A stretch of DNA of 64,000 nucleotides from Marasmius tenuissimus (Eukaryota; Basidiomycota; Agaricomycetes; Agaricales; Marasmiaceae), in assembly GCA_029532415.1 (NCBI GenBank), contig JAQOTA010000034.1:186001-250000 (forward strand). The letters are read 5' to 3'. The translations under genes were made by a program, and so were the position numbers. The notes beneath the pieces were generated by a model that saw only the letters and a program-made list of their open reading frames with translations, did no database searches and was not told the DNA's origin. Shown here piece after piece: positions 1 through 11,088 of this stretch. Numbering within the stretch: position 1 is the stretch's first letter; every line of letters begins with the position of its first letter.

Positions 1-57
1 TCACCGCCGCTCACTTCAAGTGTTCACCTCGGTCGGTTTACGAGTGAACCTTAACCA

Positions 58-429
58 TTGGCGGCCCATGTCTTCTGTGTCAACGTTCTCGACGAGAACG
101 AGACCTTGCTAATGGCGTTCGTCGGAAAAGGAATCCGATCATATGAAGAAGTTGTTCGACTTGAGGGCGCTGAACGGGTGTTCAACAAACTCAAAAGGTC
201 GGGTGGCTCGGACCACCGAAACTTTGTAGAACAACTAGAGGATACGAGAGGGAGTGAATCAATCATTCTCGTTAGCGGACAAAGGTATACGGACCGTCTA
301 TCAAGACCAGGAATGGTTGGACTTGTGTCATTTGCGAATGTCACCCCCCTTTACCGCGAACAGATGCCTTATCAACTGCCCAAAGCAGTTGGGGTTGAAC
401 GGTTCACGATCTTAAGTTTCGGGGTCTGA
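58..429 (+). CDS. Unrecognised open frame, possibly the 3' part of a gene
   Basis: An uninterrupted frame of about 123 codons ends at 429. It has no ATG at its left end (the first codon of the long frame is TTG), so it may be an exon whose beginning lies upstream of the window, or a remnant. The translation is mixed and not low-complexity, with a charged centre (KGIRSYEEVVRLEGAERVF) followed by a hydrophobic stretch. I recognise no domain. Immediately after it the DNA becomes polypyrimidine low-complexity sequence. It could equally be a chance frame. Confidence 0.25.
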   Translation: MAAHVFCVNVLDENETLLMAFVGKGIRSYEEVVRLEGAERVFNKLKRSGGSDHRNFVEQLEDTRGSESIILVSGQRYTDRLSRPGMVGLVSFANVTPLYREQMPYQLPKAVGVERFTILSFGV

Positions 430-1760
430 AGCCCTCGTCCCCTGCTGCGCCGTTTTCTCGATGGTCCTCCTTGTATATGTCCCCGATTTCCTCCTTCCCC
501 TTCTTATAGTTCCCTTCTCCCCACGTTCTCTATACTCCGTTCTCCTCGTTTCGTTCCCCCGAAGTTCCGTTTTCCTTTCCCGCTCTCCCCTCGGTTTCTG
601 TTCCCCGTTCTTCTCATCCCCGTTCTTCTCATCCCCGTTCTCCTCATCCCCGTTCTCTCCTCATCCCCTTTCCCGTACTTCTGTTCTCCCGTCATCCTCG
701 TTTAGGTCTTCCCGTTTCCACGTTCCTACAAGGAGAAGGAACGGAAGTGGGAAGCCCTGAGCCCCCGTCGTCTTGAAAGGCTGCGCTACTAGCGTTCTAC
801 CTTCAAATTTCGGTCTGTAACTTTTCTGCAGCTTCAGATCCTTCTGATCTTTAACTGAAACTGAATGCAGAGCACGATTCTGGCATGCTGCTTACAAGTG
901 CATAAGACTTCTCATAACTCAACGCGTCACCCTTCGTTTCCTTAGGTTTTTCAGCGGGCCCTTCCCCGTCACTTACCTTGTCTTACCTCTTCATACTCCT
1001 TTTGATATTGTTTCTATCACGCTTTATGTCCTATGGTCTCTCGTCCCCTCACACGTCGTGCTTCGTCTTGCTCATTGTTGTTTTGCTATCGAGTCTCTTC
1101 GCCCATACTATAATGGCGTTGCTTACCAATCACCAGTCCCTTCGGGAACGAGCTCGAGTTTGTTCCGCCTTCTCACCTTCCCTCCTTCCCTCCTTCTGGA
1201 TCGGTACAAGACCAACTGCAAGGTCAATAGGACTCAGATCTCACGCTCTTCTCATTCTCCCTGTGTTTCTTCCCTCGAGGTTCCCTTGTTTATATCATCG
1301 TTCTCCCCCCCTCGTTCTCTCTCCCCCTCCCCTCGTTCTCTCCTTTCTCCGTTCTCTCTCCTCCTCGTTCTCTTCTCCCCTTTTTCGTCCTTGACCTCTG
1401 TTACTTTCCTCCCGATCTCCTTGTCAAATCGCTCACGTCATCAAAGGGCGCAGCCAACTCTATTTTTATCCGCGGGAAAAGCTTAATTGACAGAAGTAAT
1501 TCATTTCGTTTCACCTCCGTCGTTCACCTCCCCGTTCTCATCGTTCTCCTCCCTGACCTCATCGTTCTCCTTCTCGTTTTTTTCGTTCTCCTTGTCGTCT
1601 TCGCCGTTCATTCATACAGACCGATATTTAGCCTCGGACACGAGCTCAAACGAAAAGGTACGTTTGCATACTATCATATCGATAGTTTTGCTAACATACG
1701 AATCTTTCCTTCACTTCTCCCTTCCCTATTTCTTTTTCTACCGGCACTGCTTCGTCCTCG
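430..1760. repeat. Polypyrimidine low-complexity region with a small minisatellite
   Basis: The plus strand is almost entirely C/T with recurring cgttctcctc and ttctcatccccg words. Around 601-668 a unit of about 15 bp (ttcttctcatccccg) is repeated about four times with small changes. Further T/C-rich stretches lie at 1300-1400 and 1510-1610. Long open frames here are Ser/Pro/Leu-rich artefacts of the composition. No gene is supported. Confidence 0.6.
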
Positions 1761-1888
1761 CAGTCTACGAATATCATCATCTCCAAGTTATCGACATCCA
1801 CCTCTGCACCTCCATCACTACGAAAACCAGCATGCATCATCGGACATACCAACAATTCCGTTCCATCGAATCCCGCTACCGTAGTTGA

Positions 1889-2342
1889 CGGCAAAGAAAA
1901 GCGAGCGTGAACGACAACGAAGGCGACGTTTACATGCTGGAGGGCAGGTTCCGTAGGAAGACCTTTGTGAAGGTCGGAAGATCAGTCGACTTCGAGCGAC
2001 GCCTTGAACAACATCAGAAGACTTGCAAGGGCGTCATTTGGAGGGTAGTTGGGATATGGCCCGCGGTTCATTGCCACAAAGCCGGTGTGTGGCATATTTC
2101 TCCTGAAAGCCAGTGCTGACTCTCCTCTAGAGTCTTGCATCCACCTCAAGATGAAATCTCGCGGATTCAACAAAACTCAGATGGAGTGTTCCTGTACGTC
2201 CTTCCCCCTGATCCTCGATCCCGTTTCTCACTCTCGTGCAGGCAGGAGAAAACATAGCGAGTGGTACGAATACCCGGGGATGACCACCGAACAAGCTTTG
2301 GCCCATGCCGAATGTATCATCTTGAAGCATCGTAAAGTGTAA
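1889..2342 (+). CDS. T5orf172/GIY-YIG-like domain protein, 5' end uncertain
   Basis: Three exons are proposed: about 1889-2084, 2130-2207 and 2266-2342, with GT..AG introns. The first exon gives GDVYMLEG, then VKVGRSVDFERRLEQH. After splicing come ESCIHLKMKSRGF, MECSC and KHSEWY. This order (VYxL, VKxGR, RLEQH, IHLxLxxRG, CxC, EWF/Y) fits my recollection of the T5orf172 family (GIY-YIG nuclease fold; yeast relatives include Mug113). The frame has no ATG upstream in this exon: a stop lies at 1886. A plausible N-terminal exon (about 1764-1905) is open in another frame and would need a one-base change or an unseen intron to join. The gene may be broken. Domain call fairly good, integrity doubtful. 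Confidence 0.55.
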
Positions 2343-2985
2343 ACAAACCTTATTCTTGATCCCTATCCCGTATCTCAACCAAGTATAGCGTACCAAAAAA
2401 CCAAAAAACAACTACATACAGGTTACGCGCACACCGCCAACTCTTCACAACCTCCCTTGGTCTCTGCAGTGAGTGTCGTCTTGACTCGATCCAGAATAGC
2501 ATACTGATATTCTCTTGCTGCTCCTGAAGCTGACCGTCTGTATCCTGGCCTGTTCGATTGCCTCGACGTTGCAATCGAAAGCCAGCAACATCGACAGAAC
2601 GAGCACTGTCTCGTTCACTGTACGTCGTTCACATCTACGTTCACCCTCGCTTGCTCACTGTTTTTGCTTGCCAGTTTCCCTCCTAACTTGCTCGTTCACT
2701 CCAACCCTGTCCTAGTTTCCCCGGTTCGCTCGCTCATCCTGGTTCAGTAGTTCACTCTTCGTTCACCTCCGTTCACTCATTGCTGTTCCCCAACCAGTTC
2801 GCTCACTTTATCCCATATCCTCCTTGTCCACCCCGTTTTATTCGTTACTCTACTGTTCAGTATTAACAATATAACACCTAATACATTGTGCCTTGAGCAC
2901 GTTCACTACGTTCACCACGCTCACCGTGCTTTTCACCTCAGTTTGGTTGGGACCGGACTTGTTCACTTTTCGCGTGTCCAATTTT
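2343..2985. other. Intergenic, rich in gttcac/gttcact words
   Basis: Sequence with many scattered copies of gttcact/cgttcac, especially 2600-2960. No gene-like open frame is supported. The left edge of duplicated block A lies near the end of this stretch. Confidence 0.5.
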
Positions 2986-3531
2986 TCCGACATGTTCTCT
3001 ACAGCTTCACCCCGATGACTTCGCCACTACCAGCTACACTTACCACGACGATAAGAATGACACCCTTGTCTTCCTCGTTCCATCAACCCACCACCGGTCT
3101 GGTATCTTTCTACCTCCATAGATCCGCTTTCAAACTCGATTATCGCCAGTACTCCGCTCAACGAACCCCAGTTCCGTCACGATATGTCCCATGATACATT
3201 ACAGGACCTAGGGATTTCGTACTGGCGGCAAGCTCACTTTCCCAGCGTCTCGCGCATACAGGCGCTGCACTTCCTGAGGTCAAGCGCACGGGAACCAAAC
3301 ACATACACAACGTGCCCTTCACAGCACTACTTCCGACGGTACACTTCCATCATCACGACCACCGTCTCTCCCTCCACGTCGTCTCTCCCTCCACGTCGTC
3401 CCCGATAACGACCATCTAACATCTTTTGCCCTCCTCCACCATCCTTTGCGCCGTTTGGTCGAGCTACGCTTCGCGATTGGCGGTATCAATTCTCATCTAT
3501 CAGACTCGTCGGCCTTGGACGCTAGGAAGCC

Positions 3532-5388
3532 ATGCAAAACATCCGCGAGGACACGGCTACCCAGAAAAGTGATGAGGCGTTGAACGTTGCAGCTCAAGAA
3601 GCTTTTACCAAGGCCATCTCTAATCGTGAGTCGTCCATCGTTGCTATCGATTTGATGTGTTTGACCTTGGATTCATACAGCCCACCAAGCTCTCTGGAAT
3701 GCAGTTGCAAGCGTCGGTGCTTCTCATGACTCGGAGCACCAGTCTAGACAAGGGGGATGTATCAAAGGGACTCGGGAAAAGCCTCTCAGAATCATCTACG
3801 ACTGGATTCTGGGAAAAGTAGAGCTCCCGATCTTCTGGCTCTCTGGGACAGTGGGTACCGGAAAGTCCGCCATTGCCATGACCGTCGCCAAGAGGTGTGA
3901 GGAAGAAGGACGTCTCGTGTCGTCGTTTTTCTTCTCCCGAAATGACCCCAAACGGAACAACCCCTCGGCCTTCGTGCTCGGCATTGCCCATGGTCTTGCT
4001 ACGACTATTCCATCCATGCGCGGCTTTATTGAACAGAGGATTTCGGACGATCCGGAGATCTTAGGGGCCACGCTGGAAGAGCAATTCCGAGAGCTTGTCC
4101 TCAGACCCGCTCAGGCTCTGACGCAACACTCTCGGGCTCCGAACATCATCGTCATTGATGGACTAGATGAGAGCGGCGATGAGCAGACTCAGTCACGCAT
4201 CCTCTCCATTATCCAATCTGCATATCACGAAACCCCCTCTTTCCCATTACGATTCATCATTTGCAGCCGTTGCGAATCTTGGATCCGGGAAGCGTTCGGT
4301 ACTGGCCCTCTACATCAGCTCTCGCAAGCGGTCACACTAAGCGCTTCATTTGAACCCGACAAGGACATCCTGCGGTACTATCGTCAACACTTGCAGGAAA
4401 TCGTCGAAAGTCCCCAATACGCTCACATCCAGTTTCCTTCCCCGTGGCCTTCGGATGACGACCTCGAACAACTAGTTTCAAGGGCGTGTATCCAGTTTGC
4501 TCATGCCTCGGGTGTCATGAGATTCATCAAGCTTGCAGATCGTGACCCTATGGACCAGTTGAGCCTCGTTCTGGGACATGCTACTCCCGACTCAACATTG
4601 TCGCCATATTCTGAGCTCGATGCTCAGTACGATCATATTCTCAACGCCGTTTATGACACCGACAAAGTCCTGCAGGTACTCGCTGCAATCGTAGTCCTTT
4701 CACCTTACCTTGAGAGTTCCCCAGTGTGCATTGAGTTGGTGCTGGGAATGCCCCCGGGACAGGTCACTCTAGCGTTACGGGCGATGCACTCAGTACTCTA
4801 CGTACGTGGCCAGGAGGATATGGTTATGTTCTATCATACGTCGTTTGTGGACTACCTCCTCGACCAGACAAGAGGGAAGTTCTGGATCGATTTCGCTGCG
4901 CAAAAACATAGGCTCGCGCGAGAGATGCTTCGAAATCTATCTATTGAGAAGATGGGGAGTTATAGGTACGACTCTTCCATCCACCGCGAAGAAGTTTTTT
5001 GCTTACCCCCGTCACGTACATAGTCCTGATCAACTCGATAATAGCCTTTTCGTTGGGTGGATAGAGCTCTGTGCGTCACTGCCTCGACCAACGAAGGATT
5101 TGCTGGATGAGTTGCGGAATGTCGATCTGGAGGCGGTTTTTTTCTGCAAGTATCGATATCGGGTGCGGGAGGCTTCTTCCTCTCAAAAGAGGAAGACCGC
5201 GGTTATGGATTGGAGGGATTTGTTTGGGGAACTGGTGTTGTGGGTGGCGAAAGCTGTGAGGATCTTTCTCTCTATATCGTCTGTTTCCTCATGCTGATGG
5301 TTTGGGTGTGGTTCCCTAGGATGAAAATGGCGGTAATTTCGCAGCGCAGGATATTGTACGCCGGCTTTCGAACCCTCCAGAGATCTAG
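3532..5388 (+). CDS. NACHT-domain NLR-like ATPase, copy 1
   Basis: Exons 3532-3625, 3681-4965, 5024-5255 and 5320-5388 give about 559 aa. A short N-terminal segment leads into the WNAVASVGASHDSEHQ stretch typical of fungal NACHT proteins. Walker A is GTVGTGKS (about residues 87-94) and Walker B is VIDGLDES (about 189-196), followed by FIICSR. The helical part behind the NACHT core ends with an HTSFVDYLLD motif. The intron at 4966 is supported by comparison with the two sister copies: its length differs (58, 66, 65 nt) while the flanking protein aligns. The same holds for the intron at 5256, whose copy-3 version has a perfect gctaac branch point. No WD40, ANK or TPR repeats follow, and the C-terminal region of the 14010 and 40527 genes is missing. 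Proteins of this class are thought to act in self/non-self recognition and cell death; that role is inferred. Confidence 0.88.
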
Positions 5389-6352
5389 ACGGGCATGCGA
5401 TCATCTATCCTAGGTTCAAGTAGATATGCGGCCCAATACGAGGTTAAGCATGGCACCCCGACGAGAGAACTTGAACAAGCCATGTTTCTACCTGCTGAGA
5501 AACTTCAAGCGGGTCAGCGTAGGAACAGTGAATGAGCTGTAAAGACGCATTCGTACCTCGTTTTACGTCTCTTGTCGTACTTGAGTTGTAGTTATTCCTG
5601 GCGAACCTCCGTTAGCGAGGAAATAGTCCAAGGAGCTCAGGCAGATTCTCAAAATTGGAAGCTGAGTTAGGTGGGTGTTGGACAAGAGTCTCCGTGGGAG
5701 TTCTCTGAAATCGCCCTCGGCGGGCGCTTTTGAGCGCTTATCGCCTCTTTCCCCGTCCCCACGCCCAAAATGAGCCTCTCCAGCAGTCGACGGGCAATCG
5801 CAAGCCCAGTAAAGAGAACTGAAGCGACCCCGGCGTCAGTTTTGCTTCTAGTCACTGCACTGTCGGATCTTGTATTCCCACCTTTGTTATCCTTTCACTT
5901 GTAACTAGTATCTGGAGCAATCGGCCCAAGTGGTCGTGCCGTGGCGTAAAACTTTCGATGTCGTCTGGGCTGAGGGCGTTCCATGGCCTACAAACAGTCC
6001 AAAGGAGGCAGAGGAGCGCGGCAGACATCCCCTCCGGGAATGGGCAATTTTTCTAGTATTGATACCGGTAGGCTCGGGCTCTTCCCAGTCATCCCACGAT
6101 CTCTGATCTCATCCGGAATCCAGGTTTCCCCAGGTTCTGATTGAAGGGAATTTATCGATTCACACGGGCAAGCGAGATCGAAACCTAAATCCACGAAGTA
6201 AGGTTGGATTGAATACGTTCCTTCTTGTCACCCTTTTTCTCTACCAGACCAGCTCAACAAGCAGGTCGCTATTCCTCAAAACCCATCGCCCACGCGTCAA
6301 AAATCCATTCTATAGTCAAGTGTCGAGAGCGAAAGTATTTCAGGCAAGAGTC
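5389..6352. other. Intergenic/promoter region between NACHT and Zn2Cys6 genes (block A)
   Basis: About 960 bp, conserved with 30764-31714 in block B. It is presumably the 3' region of the NACHT gene and the promoter of the following gene. Short open frames are present but none is convincing. Confidence 0.5.
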
Positions 6353-8346
6353 ATGAGCTCTGCTCCGCGAAACTCAACGCCACGGTCGAAGAAACTGAAC
6401 GAAGGGCGAAAGGGTTCGGGAGATGAGATGGCGAACGGCAGTCCGAGAGACAACCTGGAACAAGTTGAAATGTCGAGCAGAAAAGCGAAGGACGCGTCGT
6501 GGTCGGAAGGATCTGGCGAGTCAGAAATCGACGAACCTGATTCTGGATCGGACGACGGAGATCAGGACAGCGACGACGAAGAACAGACTGATACCGGCAC
6601 AGACTCGCAAGCTCCTACCACGACCATTACTCCCGCTCTCAGAAAGAAATTCCAGTGGTTATACAACTCTCGGGGTTCGGACAAAGTGGTCTTTGAGTGG
6701 AAGAAAAGGAACAACAACAACGTGAGAATTATTTCATCGTCGTTTTGTGTCTCTCCTCCCTGTGTGCTGACTAGGACTCATCATCTACCGTGTAGAAATG
6801 TGATCGCTGCGCTTCGTACGATCTCCCTTGCACCAGTAACCTCAGCGACCGGAAGACAGTATGCAACGAGTGCGGTGCAACTCGAGCCAGGACTTGTAGC
6901 CGGACGGATATGTTTCGAAAGGATAATACGATGAGCCAGATGGGTATTAGCGAGGGCTTGTTCGAGGCATTGAAACGAGGGTACTTCGGGGATAAGAAGG
7001 AAACTTGGACGAAAAAAGGGAAGAACAAAAGACAGGCTGTGAAACGACGCGACGTGCGGGGAGAAGAAAACGTTGAGGAGGACGAGCTGGAATCGGATGA
7101 CGAAGACGTACAACAGGGGAACAACACTGTAGCTATGAAGGTTGTTGGAACAGCTTTAGCTAGGCGGAATTCAAACACGAAGCGGGATTCTAAAGGACTC
7201 CAGCCTAAGCGTAAACGCACGACCTCGAGCGATGGCGGAGAACCTGTGCCACCTGCAAAGAAGGCAAAGGTACGTCGTCGCCTTCTGCTTAGTAGCAGCA
7301 CGGCTCATCTTCCTTTTTTTCCCAGCCTCACAACCAAGTAGAAGTTGTGATCACCAAACCGGGTGTGGACAGGATTAGAGAGCAAGCACTGAGGGCCCGA
7401 CGGAATGACTCTGTCTCTACTGCACCGACTCGACCTGTAAGTTGTCTCTAGGCGTTGGTATGGCTCATGCTAAATCTTTTCAAAGGTCAAGCGCTCTGAA
7501 CGCCAAACGAGCTCATGCAGCGATCGTGTTCAAGAAGCTCAAACTGCTAACGACGTCGAACCTGTTGACAATGCCATCAGAGGATCCAAGGTATGTCTTT
7601 ACATCTACTCCATCCCACCGTCCGAACCTACTGACTCATTCATCGTTTTCATCGTCGACAGAGAAAACGACATCCAACGGAGAAAGCTAAACACGCACAG
7701 GGCGAAAAGAAGAAGAGCAAGAAGTACAGGGGTTCTGCGAGCCGTGATACCACCATAAGCCACAACGCTAGTCTTACCCCAGGTTTGTTACCCCCTCCGT
7801 ACCCAATGTTAACGTTCACCCAAGCTCAATTCGTGTCCTATGTCAGACCTTACACCTGTTGAAACGGCCACTACTTCGCGTGCACCACCAACGATCGATG
7901 CTACCAAGGCTATCGCTAGATCTAGACCGATTCCTGTCGCAACGTCGAGGTCACCAGAATCAACCGCCGGGACTACAGCGACTCCGTCAACGAGCGCTAC
8001 CATGATAGCTACCCGCAGGCCCCTGACCAGTTCCGCGTCGGCCTCCACGTCGACTACATGCGTCTTATATTCGAACCTCATCCAGAACACCGTGTCAGCA
8101 CCCTCGGCTTGTCCTCTTCTCAACGTCCCCACCACGCCGGCCCCAGCTCGGTCTCTCCAACGCCCACAAACACGACCCATTCCACCAGAGCTCTCACTCT
8201 CAGTGCTCAAACGAGCTTTAGAAGACATATCGAGCGACCTTCGATACGACCGAATCGACGTACCAAGTGCGATGGCCAAGTTCGATGACGTCGCTGAGAG
8301 GATAGGGAAGCGTGCTGCTCTTTGTTTGACGTCGGGTGCGCCATGA
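6353..8346 (+). CDS. Zn2Cys6-like nuclear protein, copy 1
   Basis: Six exons (6353-6721, 6796-7269, 7326-7436, 7486-7590, 7662-7782, 7847-8346) give 559 aa; all phases agree. The N terminus is acidic and Ser-rich (residues about 40-90). Exon 2 opens with CDRCASYDLPC and then CNECGATRARTC. The spacing is C-x2-C-x6-C-x10-C-x2-C-x7-C, the pattern of a Zn(II)2Cys6 cluster, at about residues 125-156. Basic stretches (KKGKNKRQAVKRR; PKRKR...PAKKAK) look like nuclear localisation signals. A Thr/Ser/Pro-rich segment precedes a conserved C-terminal end (DRIDVPSAMAKFDDVAERIG). A transcription-factor or other DNA-associated role is inferred; the usual basic residues inside the first half-cluster are absent. 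It is co-duplicated with the adjacent NACHT gene. Confidence 0.82.
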
Positions 8347-8811
8347 GCTATACATTGGATATGGCTCGTCGTGGTCAGGCTATGGTAGCATTCCTCGCTG
8401 TTGGGGATGACACGGACTCCTCTTTTTTGGGTTCTTCCTGCATGATGCCAACTCTGAAGTTTGGTCGGCACTGGGCGAAAGCTTTTTCTTGGAATCGGTG
8501 TAGATGCTGTACTTTATGATGATTGTAGATTCGGACGGTGTTTGCGTTCGTTAGCTCAAGTGTTTGACTAGTAGACACAATGGCGGTTCAGCTGGTTGTA
8601 TGTATCTTGTCAATTGTACGATTGGAGAGCTTTTGAGCTCATCTGAGACTGATCTTTGCATAGCAGATGGATACAAAGGAGATGGATAACATTTGGAACG
8701 GATAAACTTGACATTGGGAAAGCAGTTACATAGACACATATATACGCAGTAATTTCAGTACCGTACAGAGCGTTCGTTCGAAATCGTTGAAGCTCAAACT
8801 TCTTTGTACAT
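8347..8811. other. Region between Zn2Cys6 gene and tyrosinase remnant
   Basis: About 460 bp shared with block B (33706-34163). It probably contains the 3' ends of the two convergent transcription units. No gene is seen. Confidence 0.45.
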
Positions 8812-8982
8812 TCACGCATCGTTGCTCCTCGCACCTGCTGGCCTTCCCTCAGTAACTCCATGGCGATGTCTCGTCTCTTCAGAGACTGGGAACATCGAGC
8901 CAGGAGGGAGTCCGAGACGTGTAACAATGACTGTAACTTCGAGGGACGGGAGCTGGGACAGCTCGATGGCTTCATCCGAGTG
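8812..8982 (-). pseudogene. Tyrosinase last-exon remnant
   Basis: On the minus strand this stretch encodes the C-terminal end of the tyrosinase found complete at 36429-34164: [20 protein letters not shown], then a SMFPV segment and the same stop. The splice acceptor (ttttcag, plus-strand ctgaaaa at 8983) is kept. The seven upstream exons are missing because the homology stops inside the last intron at about 9005. It cannot encode a working enzyme. It marks the right breakpoint of duplicated block A. Confidence 0.85.
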
Positions 8983-9005
8983 CTGAAAACAGATGGATCA
9001 GTCCA

Positions 9006-9754
9006 CAAATCTCGATCCTCGTATTTCCGATGATCATGTTCGGCGGCTCTATATGTAAGTCGTCAGAAGTATCTTTCGTTCCCTACCTTTCACTGAACTA
9101 ACTCTTTCACTTGACAAAGCTATGGGAGTAATCACCTTGTACTACTACAAGTCGTCGAGTCCCGGGCCAACCTATGGTCGGAGATCACGGTGGACTTTGC
9201 CCTCCCGTATTTCACCATCTCGGTGGCCCTCAACGTCCTTTTGACCCTCATCATCTGCTTCCGTCTCCTTTGGCACAGTCGCCTGTACAATCTCGCCGCT
9301 TCCCCTTCGAAGGGATCGTACAGACGGATTGTGGCCATGCTGGTTGAAAGCTGCGCGCTTTATGCTCTTTTCTCTGTCCTGTTTATTGGCACGTATGCAT
9401 CGGGAAACTATATGTCGAATTTCTTCTTGCCGGTCTTGTCTCAATTTCAGGTACGTGTGTAGGTGCTCGTTGTTCCGCCGTTGATCTGAAGGTCCAACGC
9501 AGATTATATCGCCTTTCCTGATAATAATGCGTGTTGCTCATCGACGATCCGTAACAGACAATGTGCAAGGAAGTAGTGGGACGTATAGAGGAGGAGGAAG
9601 TAGTGGTTTCCAGACGACTTTGCAGGCGGCATCTCGCACTACGAATCCAACTTCAACTACCACTCAAATTGCCATGGTCGATATGGTAAACGGCGACTTT
9701 GGGAAGTTTGATGGGATGAAGGTCGTGACGGATGATACTATGAGCCATGTTTAG
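9006..9754 (+). pseudogene. Truncated 7TM integral membrane protein gene
   Basis: Three exon pieces (about 9006-9054, 9120-9450, 9503-9754) carry the second half of an Agaricomycete 7TM protein. They encode a segment ILVFPMIMFGGSI, then MGVITLYYYKSSSPGP, a segment around DFALPYFTISVALNVLLTL, another around MLVESCALYALF, and IISPFLIIMRVA. The N-terminal membrane segments are missing, cut off at the block A breakpoint. The first two pieces are in one frame and the DFALPYF segment is in another, with no intron signal between them (about 9160-9185), so a small indel has also broken it. I recall such receptor-like proteins as a large family in mushrooms; no ligand is known to me. Confidence 0.7.
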
Positions 9755-10045
9755 TGGCGAGCAAGTCAATACCTTTGGAATTCCATCGCCCTGCGTAGTG
9801 TTTGCATTTGACTATCGATCTCCTTTGACTTATCATTGGTCCTCATACTTCATTCGAGCTGGCTGCTCTCCTTGGGTATCATAGATACATTTGTCCTCGT
9901 TCAGCAGCAGCGCGTCAGATTTGGGTCGAGTGTTTAGAGTCGGGATACGGCCGAGGTTTTCTTTTCTAAAGGCCAGGTGTCTGTATAGCTGCCTTTCCGG
10001 CTTGAGAATTGATGATCGGTGAGAGAGGTAAGATTGATCATAGCT
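9755..10045. other. Intergenic, nothing recognised
   Basis: About 290 bp downstream of the 7TM remnant without a supported gene or repeat. Confidence 0.4.
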
Positions 10046-10615
10046 TTAGTTACATAATGCTTCAAGTCCTTTTTGAGAAGGCTCAGCTAGTCTGAGCGAG
10101 ATAATGAGGGGTGGTCCGAAGGCATTGCCAGATGAACGTTGGAAAACAAGAGGGGTACTTTGAGCGCCCGCCGAGGGTCTGACATGTGAATAAGCGCGGC
10201 CATGAGCATTCACACGGCTCTCCTCCCTGAACCGATGTCCACCCAATGCCATCTGACCCTTGGCGGTAAGATCTGCGAAACGACGTCTGCGAGTCCGCTG
10301 GCACGAGAACGGCATGCTAGCAGTTGATGGTTCACTCTGCAGGTAAGCTTTATCCACAGCCATTCCATAATTCGTCGTGATCTTATTGAGTATTGCAGGT
10401 TCGTGAATATGGTTGTAGGCGGTCTTCGTGTCCGTAGAAAGAAGGCTGCTGGGATTGAAGTCTGAAACATGGGAGGTTATGAGGGATGTCAGCAGTGAAA
10501 CAGTTGAGGCTCGTACGTTTGACAAAGCTCTCATTTCTCTTCTCTGACTCCAACACCCAACAGACGACTCTCCGTCCATCATCAGTCCCATTTTGATCAA
10601 CTTTTTACACGTCAA
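10046..10615 (-). CDS. Possible unrecognised gene (minus strand)
   Basis: An open minus-strand frame of 189 codons contains a stretch that reads like real protein (TAYNHIHEPAILNKITTNYG, then AVDKAYLQSEPSTASMPFSC and a RTRRRRFADL segment). A plausible intron (gtacgagcc to ttcag, near 10510-10470) lies inside it, so the true start may be further upstream. I recognise no family. It lies divergently from the FunK1 kinase at 11089 and could share its promoter. Chance frame remains possible. Confidence 0.3.
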   Translation of the reverse strand: MTCKKLIKMGLMMDGESSVGCWSQRREMRALSNVRASTVSLLTSLITSHVSDFNPSSLLSTDTKTAYNHIHEPAILNKITTNYGMAVDKAYLQSEPSTASMPFSCQRTRRRRFADLTAKGQMALGGHRFREESRVNAHGRAYSHVRPSAGAQSTPLVFQRSSGNAFGPPLIISLRLAEPSQKGLEALCN

Positions 10616-11088
10616 TCATGCCCTCCATACAACCACCATACTCATCGTAGAAGATTAACGAATACGTGGTCAAACATCACCGGCACCTTCGAGGGCGAAC
10701 GTCGCATATGATCCTGGCTCGGTCGAGGACAGCGGTACAAATCAGAACAGACATCATACCTCGCCTCAGTCCGCTCAAAACACGTCTTTGCCTTGGAATC
10801 TTGAAGACTCGAACCACGTCGAGCCTGTGAGTATGCAATTGAGCGCATTTCAAAATGAAAATGCTGACGATCGTTGTGACAGACAGCGTCGCCATGTGAC
10901 ACCACCAAGGCTGAGCTCCTCCTCGACGTTGGCAGTGGCTCCAGGCGGGTTGGGGCAGACTTGAAAGAAAAGGTGCGTCGCACTCTGCTTCTGGCACATA
11001 GGCGTTTCATCTTATTCCCCTCATGAAGCAGCCTAAACACCCCGACTAAACACCTCCGCAAACTCTGAATAATCAAAACCACGCTAAC
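10616..11088. promoter_or_regulatory. Upstream region of FunK1 kinase copy 1
   Basis: About 470 bp before the kinase ATG, without a confident gene. It is the presumed promoter, possibly bidirectional if the minus-strand frame at 10046-10615 is real. No specific site was identified. Confidence 0.3.

Larger units (their letters stand above)
2985..9005. repeat. Segmental duplication block A (about 6 kb)
   Basis: Collinear and nearly identical by eye to 28370-34355 (block B), including introns and intergenic DNA. It contains a NACHT gene, the Zn2Cys6 gene and the last exon of a tyrosinase. Homology starts near cgacatgttctctacag at about 2989. It ends just after gatggatcagtccac at about 9005, where the flanks become unrelated. 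Differences are scattered substitutions and short indels. Confidence 0.9.

Noticed and set aside
4990..5388. NACHT copies 1 and 3 as frameshifted pseudogenes
   Set aside because: The apparent frame breaks fall inside two introns; with splicing all three copies have full-length agreeing frames.
9126..9139. A 14-bp identity (gagtaatcaccttg) with 34384-34397 near the ends of blocks A and B
   Set aside because: It lies about 120 bp and 30 bp past the two breakpoints, within unrelated genes (7TM exon and tyrosinase splice donor), so it does not mark the junction and is treated as coincidence.
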